From Deltaproteobacteria bacterium (GTDB taxonomy: Bacteria > Desulfobacterota > Desulfarculia > Desulfarculales > Desulfarculaceae): a stretch of DNA of 7,964 bases. The stretch covers positions 1 to 7,964 of the forward strand of contig JAKAGJ010000073.1 of assembly GCA_021815655.1 (NCBI GenBank), written 5' to 3'. Shown here piece by piece: positions 1 through 5,300 of this stretch; positions within the stretch are counted from its first letter, which is position 1, and every line of letters begins with the position of its first letter. The notes below the pieces were generated by a model. That model was not told where the DNA came from, ran no database searches, and was given only the letters and a program-made list of their open reading frames with translations. The translations under genes and the position numbers were made by a program.

Positions 1-832
1 CGCCGAGCGGCAGGACCTCCTCGGTGACCGGGTCGATGATCTCGGCCAGGACGTGGTCCTCGTTGACGTGCAGCCAGCCGTCCTGCATGTCGCAGTCAAA
101 GGCCACGCCGGGGCCCATCAGCTCGGTGAGCCCGTAGGCCTCGCGGGCCTTGATGCCCATGCGCTCCTCGATCTCCTTGCGCATCTCCACGGTCCAGGGC
201 TCGGCGCCGAAGCAGCCCACCTTGACCGGCAGTTTGCGCAGGTCCACGCCCAGGTCGTTGGCCTTTTCGGCGATGGTCAGGGCGTAGGAGGGCGTGCAGC
301 CAAAGCAGGTGGTGCCGAAGTCGCGCATCAGGGTGATCTGGCGCTCGGTCATGCCGCTGGAGGCCGGAATGACGGTGCAGCCGATGGTCTCGGCCCCCTG
401 GTGGAAGCCCAGGCCGCCGGTGAACAGGCCCATGCCGTAGGCGTTCTGGAAGATGTCGTCCTTGGTGATGCCGGCGCTGGTCATGATGCGGGCCATGCAC
501 TGGGACCACTGGGCCAGGTCTTCCTTGGTGTAGGGGCCGGTGATGGGCTTGCCGGTGGTGCCCGAGGAGGCGTGCACGCGCACCACCTGGTTCATGGGCA
601 CGGCGCACAGGCCAAAGGGATAGTTGTCGCGCAGGTCGGTCTTGACGGTAAAGGGCAGCTTGCCCAGGTCCTCCAAGGCCTTGACGTCGCCGGGCTTCAG
701 GCCGGTCTCGTCGAATTTCTTCTTGTAAAAGGGGACCCGCTCGTATACCCAGGCCACGGTTTTCTGCAAGGCCTGTAGCTGAAAGGCCTGCATTTCGTCG
801 GTGGACATGGCTTCAAATTTCTCATCCCACAT
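1..832 (-). CDS. paaK: Phenylacetate-CoA ligase, N-terminal part (cut by window edge)
   Basis: Adenylate-forming ligase that activates phenylacetate, or a related aryl acid, with ATP and CoA to give the acyl-CoA in the cytoplasm. 277 residues are visible and the frame stays open to the edge; the family is usually about 430 residues, so the C-terminal third is missing. Visible motifs: the nucleotide-binding loop SSGTTGKP at residues 89-96, the GAEPW segment at 209-213, and YGLTE at 233-237, all typical of PaaK. The N-terminus (MWDEKFEAMS) and the early VPFYKKKF segment also fit. The ATG at 832 is preceded by AGGAGG with 8-nt spacing, which fixes the start. Which aromatic acid is used cannot be told from sequence; in anaerobes these enzymes also act in indoleacetate or aryl-pyruvate routes. 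Transcribed leftward, divergent from the YkgJ gene. Confidence 0.95.
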   Translation of the reverse strand, partial: MWDEKFEAMSTDEMQAFQLQALQKTVAWVYERVPFYKKKFDETGLKPGDVKALEDLGKLPFTVKTDLRDNYPFGLCAVPMNQVVRVHASSGTTGKPITGPYTKEDLAQWSQCMARIMTSAGITKDDIFQNAYGMGLFTGGLGFHQGAETIGCTVIPASSGMTERQITLMRDFGTTCFGCTPSYALTIAEKANDLGVDLRKLPVKVGCFGAEPWTVEMRKEIEERMGIKAREAYGLTELMGPGVAFDCDMQDGWLHVNEDHVLAEIIDPVTEEVLPLG

Positions 833-840
833 GACGCCGC

Positions 841-846
841 CCTCCT
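841..846 (-). promoter_or_regulatory. Ribosome binding site of the PaaK gene
   Basis: On the minus strand this reads AGGAGG, a full match to the anti-Shine-Dalgarno core. It sits 8 nt upstream of the ATG at 832 and decides that start. Confidence 0.85.
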
Positions 847-952
847 AGTGACTAACTTGTAGTTGCCGGACAAGATGTTCCAGGGCCAGAGCCACCCGGC
901 CCCCGAATTACCCTTCGCCAACCTTAAGACCGCCCTTGGTGACAGCGCCGAT

Positions 953-981
953 GGTATAACGAGAATGAGCAGGGCATGCAA
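953..981 (-). promoter_or_regulatory. Possible sigma70-type promoter for the PaaK gene
   Basis: On the minus strand, TTGCAT (981-976) and TATACC (958-953) are separated by exactly 17 bp. The match is moderate: 3 of 6 at -35, 4 of 6 at -10. It would give a leader of about 115 nt before the ATG at 832. The correct spacing is the main support; chance occurrence is possible. Confidence 0.3.
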
Positions 982-1083
982 TAAGTTGTTGGACAGGCCC
1001 CGCGCTGGGCCGCCCCTGCCTACCGCCGGGAGGGGACAGCGCCGCGCAAACCCGGTTTTGTCTACTTCGTTGGCAATTTTGTA

Positions 1084-1121
1084 GCACAGCCGCCGATGGC
1101 TGCGCAAGCTACTTTTTAGCT
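1084..1121 (+). other. Hairpin and small inverted repeat followed by a short T run
   Basis: CAGCC (1087-1091) pairs with GGCTG (1098-1102) around a 6-nt loop. With one mismatch the stem extends by GC/GC at 1084-1085 and 1104-1105. AGCTA (1107-1111) and TAGCT (1117-1121) form a second small inverted repeat around a T-rich centre at 1113-1117. It resembles a weak plus-strand terminator, but no plus-strand gene lies upstream. It could equally be incidental. Confidence 0.25.
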
Positions 1122-1193
1122 AAAATGTAACTCCCAGACCGAGAGCGGCGAGGACTTTGCGTTATTTTTCACTATATTATGCACGGCTAGTCC

Positions 1194-1222
1194 TTGTGGG
1201 CCACGGCCGGCGCGGCTACAAT
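1194..1222 (+). promoter_or_regulatory. Sigma70-type promoter giving a leaderless YkgJ transcript
   Basis: TTGTGG (1194-1199) and TACAAT (1217-1222) are separated by exactly 17 bp. The -10 matches consensus at 5 of 6 positions, the -35 at 3 of 6. Only 8 bp separate the -10 from the ATG at 1231, so transcription would begin at or within a base or two of the start codon. No Shine-Dalgarno sequence is visible before that ATG, which agrees with a leaderless message. Confidence 0.45.
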
Positions 1223-1230
1223 GCCAAGCC

Positions 1231-1800
1231 ATGAGTCACACTCCGCCCGCCACCCCCGACACCTCCCTCTGCGCCCGCTGCCACCAGGCCGGCGGGGGCT
1301 GCTGCCGCGCCGACTCGGAGGGCGTGGAGTACATGTTCGGGCTCACCCGGGGCGAGATAGAGATCATGGCCCAAGCCAGCGGCCTGGACCCCAGCCAGTT
1401 CGTGGTGGCCGATCAGGCCAGCCCCCGCTTCCTGGCCTTCCTGGAATCGCTGCATCCCTTGTTCTTGCAGACCATGCCCCGGGGACGCCGCCTGCGCCTG
1501 CGGCTGAGCCGCGGAGACTGCTGCTTCCTGGGGGAACAGGGCTGCCGCCTGCCGGTGGAGGCCCGGCCCCTGTACTGCCGCATGTATCCCCTGTTCGTCA
1601 ACCCCCACGGCCGCCTGATGGTGCTGGTCAGCCAGGCCTGCCTGGCCCAGCAGGGCGCCCGCTCCTGGCGGGAGGTGATGCGGGGCCTGGGCCAGGACGA
1701 GGCCACGCTGCGCGGGCTGTTCGGCCGGCTGCAAGAGCTGGCCGCGCGGCACGAGGTAGCGCCAGCGCTCAAACTTGCGCTTCGGCCCCCGGAGGGCTAG
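1231..1800 (+). CDS. YkgJ-family cysteine-cluster protein (UPF0153-like)
   Basis: A 189-residue soluble protein with the pattern of the YkgJ/UPF0153 family, predicted to chelate zinc or iron and of unknown cellular role. Conserved cysteines: C14 and C17 (LCARC), C24 and C25 (GGCC), C97/C98 (DCCFL), C105 (GCRLP), C116 in the signature RPLYCRMYP, and C137. The order CxxC, GGCC, C-x-L-P, RPxxCRxYP is the family hallmark. There is no signal peptide or membrane segment. The ATG at 1231 has no Shine-Dalgarno sequence, but a promoter -10 box lies 8 bp before it, so the message may be leaderless. The rhodanese gene starts 40 bp downstream on the same strand, so co-transcription is possible but unproven. 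Family assignment is firm; function is unknown. Confidence 0.9.
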   Translation: MSHTPPATPDTSLCARCHQAGGGCCRADSEGVEYMFGLTRGEIEIMAQASGLDPSQFVVADQASPRFLAFLESLHPLFLQTMPRGRRLRLRLSRGDCCFLGEQGCRLPVEARPLYCRMYPLFVNPHGRLMVLVSQACLAQQGARSWREVMRGLGQDEATLRGLFGRLQELAARHEVAPALKLALRPPEG

Positions 1801-1840
1801 ACTAGTGCCCGTTGATTCTTAAGTAAGCGAGGCCTATCCC

Positions 1841-2329
1841 TTGAGTATTTCCCGGCGATCCCCAGCGGTATGGAGCACCTGCCTGGCCATCCTGGCCTGC
1901 GCGGCGGCCGGGGGCTTTCTGTTCAACTGGCTGATGCCCCAGGGCATCGGCTTCCTGCCCCCCGAGGTCAGTTCGCCCCTGTGGCAGGCGGTGACCCCGG
2001 CCGAGGCCAAGCAACTGCGGGAGCAGGGCGCCGTCCTCCTGGACGCCCGCGAGGCCGGCGATTACGGCCAGGCCCGGGTGCGCGGGGCCTTGAAGCTGCC
2101 CGCCGACGAGATGGAGCGGCTCTACCGTTATCTGGAGCCCACCCTGAAACAGGCCCCGGCGTTGGTGGTCTACGGCCAAAGCACCTCGCGCTTCCCGGCC
2201 GCCACCCTGGCCCAATACCTGCGCCGCCAGGGCTACCCCAAGGTCCTGGTGCTGGAGGGCTGCCTGGACACCCTGCGCAAGGCGGGCTTCGATATCCAGC
2301 AGGTCAAACGTCAGGGGGCCAAGTCATGA
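1841..2329 (+). CDS. Membrane-anchored rhodanese-like protein without catalytic cysteine
   Basis: A 162-residue protein with one N-terminal hydrophobic segment (about residues 11-32, WSTCLAILAC onward) and a single rhodanese fold (about 50-150). The segment should anchor it with the domain probably facing the periplasm. Family landmarks: LLDAR at 66-70, the VVYG strand at 109-112, and YPKVLVLEG at 132-140. In active rhodaneses the strand is followed by the persulfide-forming cysteine (VVYC); here that position is G112 and no cysteine lies in the loop QSTSR. C141 lies just after the LEG motif, outside the usual active site. The start is TTG at 1841 with a weak GCGAGG about 9 nt upstream; no earlier in-frame ATG is seen and a later start would delete the anchor. 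It overlaps the MauE gene by 4 bp (ATGA), so the two are translationally coupled. Confidence 0.85.
   Translation: MSISRRSPAVWSTCLAILACAAAGGFLFNWLMPQGIGFLPPEVSSPLWQAVTPAEAKQLREQGAVLLDAREAGDYGQARVRGALKLPADEMERLYRYLEPTLKQAPALVVYGQSTSRFPAATLAQYLRRQGYPKVLVLEGCLDTLRKAGFDIQQVKRQGAKS
2313..2318 (+). promoter_or_regulatory. Ribosome binding site of the MauE/DoxX gene
   Basis: AGGGGG lies 7 nt before the ATG at 2326, inside the end of the rhodanese gene. It selects 2326 as the start rather than an upstream in-frame extension that would run through the rhodanese gene out of frame. Confidence 0.6.
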
Positions 2330-2835
2330 ACCCGCGGCTCATGGAGGCCATCTCCCTGCTTTCGCGCTGGTTCGTGGCCGGGGTGTTCCTCTATGCCTCC
2401 TACGACAAGGTATGGGAGCCGGCCAACTTCGCCAGGTCGGTGGCCACCTACGACCTGCTGCCCCTGTGGGCCGTGGCCGGGGTGAGCGTGACCCTGGCCT
2501 GGCTGGAATTCCTGGTGGGGGTCCTGCTGGCCCTGGGTATCCGCACCCGGGCGGCGGCCTCCTGGGCCGTGGGGCTTTTGCTGATGTTCACCGGCCTGAT
2601 GCTCTATGCCGGCATCACCGGCGCCGGCTTTGACTGCGGCTGCTTCCCCGGCGGCGGCGGACAGGCCGCGGCCCACCAGGCCGGCTACGAGGGCGCCCTG
2701 CGCGACGTCCTGTTCCTGATGCCGGCCCTGTGGGCGGCCTGGCGGCCGGGCAGCTGGCTGGCGCTCACTCCCCAGGCCTCGGCCCGCGCCGGCGGCGACT
2801 ACCTCTCGGACTCCTGGAGCCGCTCGATCAAGTAA
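2326..2835 (+). CDS. MauE/DoxX-family redox-associated membrane protein
   Basis: A 169-residue inner-membrane protein with four hydrophobic segments at about 10-28, 47-70, 78-97 and 124-140. The loop after the third carries FDCGCFP (C104 and C106), the paired-cysteine motif seen in the MauE branch of the DoxX-like superfamily. MauE is needed for maturation of methylamine dehydrogenase, whose small subunit is rich in disulfides, and relatives are thought to handle thiol or quinone redox chemistry. No methylamine dehydrogenase genes are present here, so that substrate is not implied. The start at 2326 has an AGGGGG ribosome site and overlaps the rhodanese stop, pointing to a membrane unit built with that protein. 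The last 20 residues are polar and probably extramembrane. Family fairly sure; partner and substrate unknown. Confidence 0.85.
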   Translation: MNPRLMEAISLLSRWFVAGVFLYASYDKVWEPANFARSVATYDLLPLWAVAGVSVTLAWLEFLVGVLLALGIRTRAAASWAVGLLLMFTGLMLYAGITGAGFDCGCFPGGGGQAAAHQAGYEGALRDVLFLMPALWAAWRPGSWLALTPQASARAGGDYLSDSWSRSIK

Positions 2836-2838
2836 AGG

Positions 2839-2867
2839 GCGCGGCACGAGGCGGGACGCCCCCGCGC
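2839..2867 (+). other. GC-rich hairpin just after the MauE/DoxX stop
   Basis: GCGCGG (2839-2844) pairs with CCGCGC (2862-2867), enclosing a nested GGCG/CGCC stem (2850-2860). There is no T run after it on the plus strand, so it is not a classical intrinsic terminator; it may stabilise the 3' end of the rhodanese/MauE message. Confidence 0.35.
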
Positions 2868-2884
2868 ACCCTCAAGTAGCCCCC

Positions 2885-2922
2885 TAAAAAAACCAGGGCC
2901 GGAGCCCATATGGCCCCGGCCC
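2885..2922 (-). terminator. Intrinsic terminator of the ZraP/Spy-like gene
   Basis: An 11-bp stem (2896-2906 with 2912-2922) and a 5-nt loop. The single imperfect pair is A-C on the plus strand but a G-U wobble on the minus strand. On the minus strand the stem is followed, after TGG, by seven T (2892-2886). Both points assign it to the leftward transcript ending the gene at 2948-3391; there is no T run on the plus side. Confidence 0.85.
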
Positions 2923-2947
2923 CCTTGTCTGCCCGCAGGCGGGTGGG

Positions 2948-3391
2948 TTAGCTGGGCTGGCCGGCCGGAGCCGGAGGCTTGCCCTTCATGTGGCGGTCCT
3001 TGTGGCCCCAGGCCTTGTGGTGGCGCTTGTGGTGGCCGAAGTACTGGGGATACTTGGCCAGGTACTCGTTGTGCTTCTTCATGATCTGGGCGTGCAGGTC
3101 CACCTTCTCGTCGGCCACGGCCTTGATCTTGGCCGGGTCGGGGTTGGGCTGGCTCAACAGGGTCTTGAGCTCCACCTTCTTGGCGGCGAGCTGCTGGCGC
3201 AGGGCCATGGTCTCGTTGAGGAAATCGGCCTTGGCCTTTTTGTATTCCGCCTTCTGCTCCGGCGTAAGCCTGGCGTGGTAGGCCTTGGCGCGTTCCGCGC
3301 CCGGGGCCTTGCCACCCTCGGCCGCCAGGGCCGGCAGGCTTATACCAGCCGCCAAGGCCAGGGCCGCCATCATCATCAGCGCTTTTTTCAT
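2948..3391 (-). CDS. ZraP/Spy/CpxP-like periplasmic metal-responsive protein
   Basis: A 147-residue secreted protein. Residues 1-24 are a signal peptide (lysines, hydrophobic core, ALA-A cleavage near LPALAA). The mature part has the LTPEQ motif (42-46) and a long helical charged segment with RQQLAAKKVEL and LLSQPNPDPAKIKAVADE (79-96), closely matching the ZraP pattern from memory of the E. coli protein. ZraP is a zinc-binding periplasmic chaperone of the envelope stress response. The tail has six histidines between 120 and 134 (GHHKRHHKAWGHKDRH), a likely metal site replacing the glycine/histidine tail of ZraP. The ATG at 3391 has AAGGAG at 8-nt spacing. It appears monocistronic, with its own terminator and a sigma54-type promoter element upstream. 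No sensor kinase or regulator lies beside it. Spy or CpxP are close alternatives. Confidence 0.85.
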   Translation of the reverse strand: MKKALMMMAALALAAGISLPALAAEGGKAPGAERAKAYHARLTPEQKAEYKKAKADFLNETMALRQQLAAKKVELKTLLSQPNPDPAKIKAVADEKVDLHAQIMKKHNEYLAKYPQYFGHHKRHHKAWGHKDRHMKGKPPAPAGQPS

Positions 3392-3453
3392 CGTCCCCTC
3401 TCCTTCTGTTTGAATAACGTTCCGCGCAAACGGCTTCCCCTTGTTGTTAGTGT

Positions 3454-3469
3454 AGCATCAGACATGCCA
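3454..3469 (-). promoter_or_regulatory. Sigma54-type (-24/-12) promoter element before the ZraP-like gene
   Basis: The minus strand reads TGGCATGTCTGATGCT. Against the consensus TGGCACGNNNNTTGCW there are two mismatches, and the invariant GG and GC doublets have the correct spacing. Transcription would begin near 3443, leaving a leader of about 50 nt. The same bases include TGCTACACT, which could serve as an extended -10 for sigma70, so the sigma factor is not settled by sequence alone. Confidence 0.5.
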
Positions 3470-3482
3470 GGCCGGCACGGGG

Positions 3483-3524
3483 CGGGTTCACCCGAATGAT
3501 CGGCAATGATAACAGCTAGTTGTT
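3483..3524. promoter_or_regulatory. Cluster of palindromes and a direct repeat upstream of the sigma54 element
   Basis: Three elements lie in tandem: CGGGT-TC-ACCCG (3483-3494); a direct repeat AATGAT at 3495-3500 and 3505-3510, one helical turn apart; and the near-perfect palindrome AACAGCTAGTTGTT (3511-3524), with one mismatched pair. The last is centred about 74 bp upstream of the predicted sigma54 start, within the range used by enhancer-binding activators. The function is inference. Confidence 0.3.
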
Positions 3525-3569
3525 CCGAGGATATACCGCGAGGCCGGGGTGGCCGCCGGGCGGGGATGC

Positions 3570-3597
3570 AAAAAAATTATGCGCGCCTCAAGCGGGC
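3570..3597 (-). terminator. Weak intrinsic terminator after the rubrerythrin gene
   Basis: On the minus strand a short stem, GCCCGC with GCGCGC around TTGAG and one C-C mismatch (3597-3581), is followed after ATAA-like spacing by seven T (3576-3570). It lies about 50 bp past the rubrerythrin stop. The T run is good, the stem is poor. Confidence 0.4.
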
Positions 3598-3649
3598 CTG
3601 GATAGGAAATGCACACCCAGGGTTAACCAACCCGCCGGCGGTCGGCCAG

Positions 3650-4264
3650 CTAGTCGATGGCCTTGAACTTTTCTCGGGGGCTGCGGCAGATGGGGCACTC
3701 CGGGGGCGGCTCTTGGTCAAAGACGTAGCCGCAGACCGTGCAGACGTGATAATCCAGGTCGCGGTCGCCGGCCAGGGCGCTCAGGGCCTCCTTGTAGAGC
3801 CCGGCGTGGCGTTCCTCCACGTCGCGGGCGCGGATGAAGCTCCAGGCCACGTCCTCGCGCCCCAGGCGGAAGGCCTCCTTGACCAGGCGGGGATAGATGT
3901 CCTGCTTGGCCTTCAACTCGTTCTCGAAGGCGCGGCTCAGGTTCTCCTCGGTGGCGCCCACCACCCCCTCCAGGTACTTGAGATACTCGTCGGCGTGCAC
4001 CTTCTCGGCCTCGGCCACGGCCCTGAACAGCCGGGCCACGGCTGGGTAGCCCTCCTCGACCGCCTTCCGGGCATAGGCCAGGTTGCGCACATAGGCCTGG
4101 GACTCGCCGGCAAAGGCCGCCGCCAGATGCTCCTCCAGCTCCGGGGCCAGGGGGGCGTAGAGCATGAACTGATAGAGCGAGGCGCCGCAGCGGGGGCAGG
4201 TGTCGGGGGGATGGTTGCCTTCGTGCAGGTAGCCGCAGGAGGTGCACTTCCATTGCTTGGCCAT
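3650..4264 (-). CDS. Rubrerythrin with rubredoxin-like domains at both ends
   Basis: A 204-residue cytoplasmic non-haem iron protein. Rubrerythrins reduce hydrogen peroxide with electrons passed through a rubredoxin site, protecting anaerobes. Here an N-terminal rubredoxin-like knuckle (C7, C10, C23, C26; CxxC-x12-CxxC) precedes a ferritin-like four-helix domain (about 40-165), and a second knuckle follows (C175, C178, C190, C193; CxxC-x11-CxxC). Di-iron ligands by comparison with Desulfovibrio rubrerythrin: E54 (FAGES), E87 and H90 (EKVH), E116, E150 and H153 (EERH). The glutamate equivalent to E97 of that protein is A119. Usual rubrerythrins carry the knuckle only C-terminally, and reverse rubrerythrins only N-terminally. 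The start at 4264 has GGAG 8 nt upstream; a longer in-frame extension to 4339 has no family similarity. Divergent from the PHP gene. Confidence 0.95.
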   Translation of the reverse strand: MAKQWKCTSCGYLHEGNHPPDTCPRCGASLYQFMLYAPLAPELEEHLAAAFAGESQAYVRNLAYARKAVEEGYPAVARLFRAVAEAEKVHADEYLKYLEGVVGATEENLSRAFENELKAKQDIYPRLVKEAFRLGREDVAWSFIRARDVEERHAGLYKEALSALAGDRDLDYHVCTVCGYVFDQEPPPECPICRSPREKFKAID

Positions 4265-4340
4265 GGCCGCCGCTCCAGGTGTGGGATGTCCGTGGCGTCT
4301 GGGATGAGAATAGCTTACACCAGGCGGGCGGCGGCTCAAA

Positions 4341-4371
4341 GGGCCTCGTCCCCCAGGGAGGGGGCCTCATC
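4341..4371. repeat. Direct repeat in the rubrerythrin/PHP divergent region
   Basis: GGGCCTCGTC (4341-4350) and GGGCCTCATC (4362-4371) match at 9 of 10 positions and start 21 bp apart, two helical turns on the same DNA face. They lie upstream of both divergent genes, a plausible place for a regulator site. The region is GC-rich, so chance is a real alternative. Confidence 0.25.
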
Positions 4372-4415
4372 GGGCAAGCCTATGGCCAGCAGCCACACAC
4401 ATCCATACTAAATAT

Positions 4416-4444
4416 TTGACCTGGCGGGGGGTGGGACCCATATT
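4416..4444 (+). promoter_or_regulatory. Promoter of the PHP gene, probably giving a leaderless transcript
   Basis: TTGACC (4416-4421, 5 of 6 to consensus) and CATATT (4439-4444, 4 of 6) are 17 bp apart, inside a locally AT-rich patch. Transcription would begin at about 4450-4452, on or just past the first ATG at 4450 and before the second at 4456. No convincing ribosome site precedes either ATG. Confidence 0.45.
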
Positions 4445-4449
4445 TGGTC

Positions 4450-5103
4450 ATGCTCATGGACCTGCACATACACAGCCACCTCTCGCCCTGTAGCCGGCTG
4501 CCCCTGCGCCAGATACTGGCCCAGGCACGTTGCCGGGGCCTGGACGGGGTGTGCCTCACCGACCACGGCGGCCGCCTGGCCCTGGGGCAGGTCAGGGAAG
4601 GCCCCCAGGCCGACGGCCTGGTGGTGCTGGTGGGGCATGAGTATGCCACGCCCCAGGGCGATTTCCTGATCTTCGGCGACCTGGAACCCCTGCCGGCGGA
4701 ACTCAACGCCGCCAGCCTGCTCCTGGCCGTGGAGGGCCAGGGCGGGGTGGCCGTGGCCGCCCATCCCTTCCGGCCGGGGCGGGGCCTGGACCCTGAACTG
4801 GGGCGTCTGGGGCTGGTGCGCGTGATTGAGGGCATCAACGGCCGCAACCCGGCGGGCAGCAACCGCCAGGCCCGCCAGTGGGCCGGCCAGCACGGCCTGA
4901 GCCTGGTGGGCGGCAGCGACGCCCATTCCCTGGCCGAGTTGGGCGGGGTGGCCACCTTCTTTCCTTACAACATCGCCAGCCAGGCCGAGTTGGTCAGCGC
5001 CCTCAAGGCCGGCCATGGCCAGCCCCGGCGCCTGACCCTGGCCAGCCCGCCGCCATCCCTCCGACAGGACCAAGCCGGCACCACCGCCCCGGCCTGCCTG
5101 TAG
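4450..5103 (+). CDS. PHP-domain metal-dependent phosphoesterase
   Basis: A 217-residue soluble protein made of one polymerase-and-histidinol-phosphatase (PHP) domain. Metal-binding motifs appear in family order: DLHIHSH (H6, H8), LTDHGG (D38, H39), GHEY (E64), AAHPFRPGR (H105), VIEGIN (E127) and GGSDAHS (D157, H159). Such proteins hydrolyse phosphoesters with two or three bound metal ions; stand-alone members include nucleoside 3',5'-bisphosphate and oligonucleotide phosphatases, but the substrate here is not readable. All expected ligands are present, so it should be active. The last 25 residues are low-complexity and probably disordered. Possible starts are TTG 4444, ATG 4450 and ATG 4456; I chose 4450 from the promoter position, and 4456 is nearly as good. 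The next plus-strand gene is 321 bp away, so it appears monocistronic. Confidence 0.92.
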   Translation: MLMDLHIHSHLSPCSRLPLRQILAQARCRGLDGVCLTDHGGRLALGQVREGPQADGLVVLVGHEYATPQGDFLIFGDLEPLPAELNAASLLLAVEGQGGVAVAAHPFRPGRGLDPELGRLGLVRVIEGINGRNPAGSNRQARQWAGQHGLSLVGGSDAHSLAELGGVATFFPYNIASQAELVSALKAGHGQPRRLTLASPPPSLRQDQAGTTAPACL

Positions 5104-5160
5104 ACCGCCGCCTCTCAACATTTGTCACGCGCTCGCTTCGGCCGCTTCGTGGCCGGGCAA

Positions 5161-5205
5161 GGGCTCTGTTGGCAATTTTTCGCCAAGGCGTCGCCACGAG
5201 AGCCC
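5161..5205. repeat. Nested inverted repeats, possible branched RNA structure
   Basis: GGGCTCT (5161-5167) pairs perfectly with AGAGCCC (5199-5205). Enclosed are a hairpin TTGGC/GCCAA (5169-5173 with 5182-5186, 8-nt loop) and a small GGC/GCC hairpin at 5187-5195. Together they would make a compact three-way junction. The 12-mer GTTGGCAATTTT inside it also occurs at about 1069-1080. Confidence 0.35.
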
Positions 5206-5232
5206 GCAAACCGCGCGGGGACCATGGCCTCT

Positions 5233-5300
5233 CCCGACCCGTCCTGGCCCTGCCGGGGGCACCCTGCCCGACCCGTCATGGCCCGGTGGTGGGCACGCCA
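5233..5300. repeat. Degraded 34-bp tandem duplication
   Basis: An 18-bp segment beginning CCCGACCCGTC at 5233-5250 recurs at 5267-5284 with one difference (17 of 18). The full 34-bp units agree at about 26 of 34 positions. It looks like an old local duplication; no function is evident. Confidence 0.5.

Larger units (their letters stand above)
833..1230. other. Divergent intergenic region between PaaK and YkgJ genes
   Basis: A 398-bp gap between divergent genes. Short open frames here (for example 863-1084 plus) lack a ribosome binding site and recognisable protein character, so I treat it as non-coding. It holds the PaaK ribosome site and a possible PaaK promoter, a hairpin at 1084-1105, an AT-rich tract at about 1156-1180 that stands out from the GC-rich surroundings, and a well-spaced promoter directly before the YkgJ start. 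Confidence 0.7.

Noticed and set aside
697..1107. A 136-codon minus-strand frame in the PaaK upstream gap
   Set aside because: It overlaps the start of the well-supported PaaK gene in another frame, has no ribosome site and no protein-like pattern.
4307..4339. Minus-strand sigma70 promoter for rubrerythrin (TTGAGC with TATTCT or TAAGCT)
   Set aside because: The spacing to TATTCT is 21 bp, and TAAGCT at 16 bp is a poor -10. No option was good enough to annotate.
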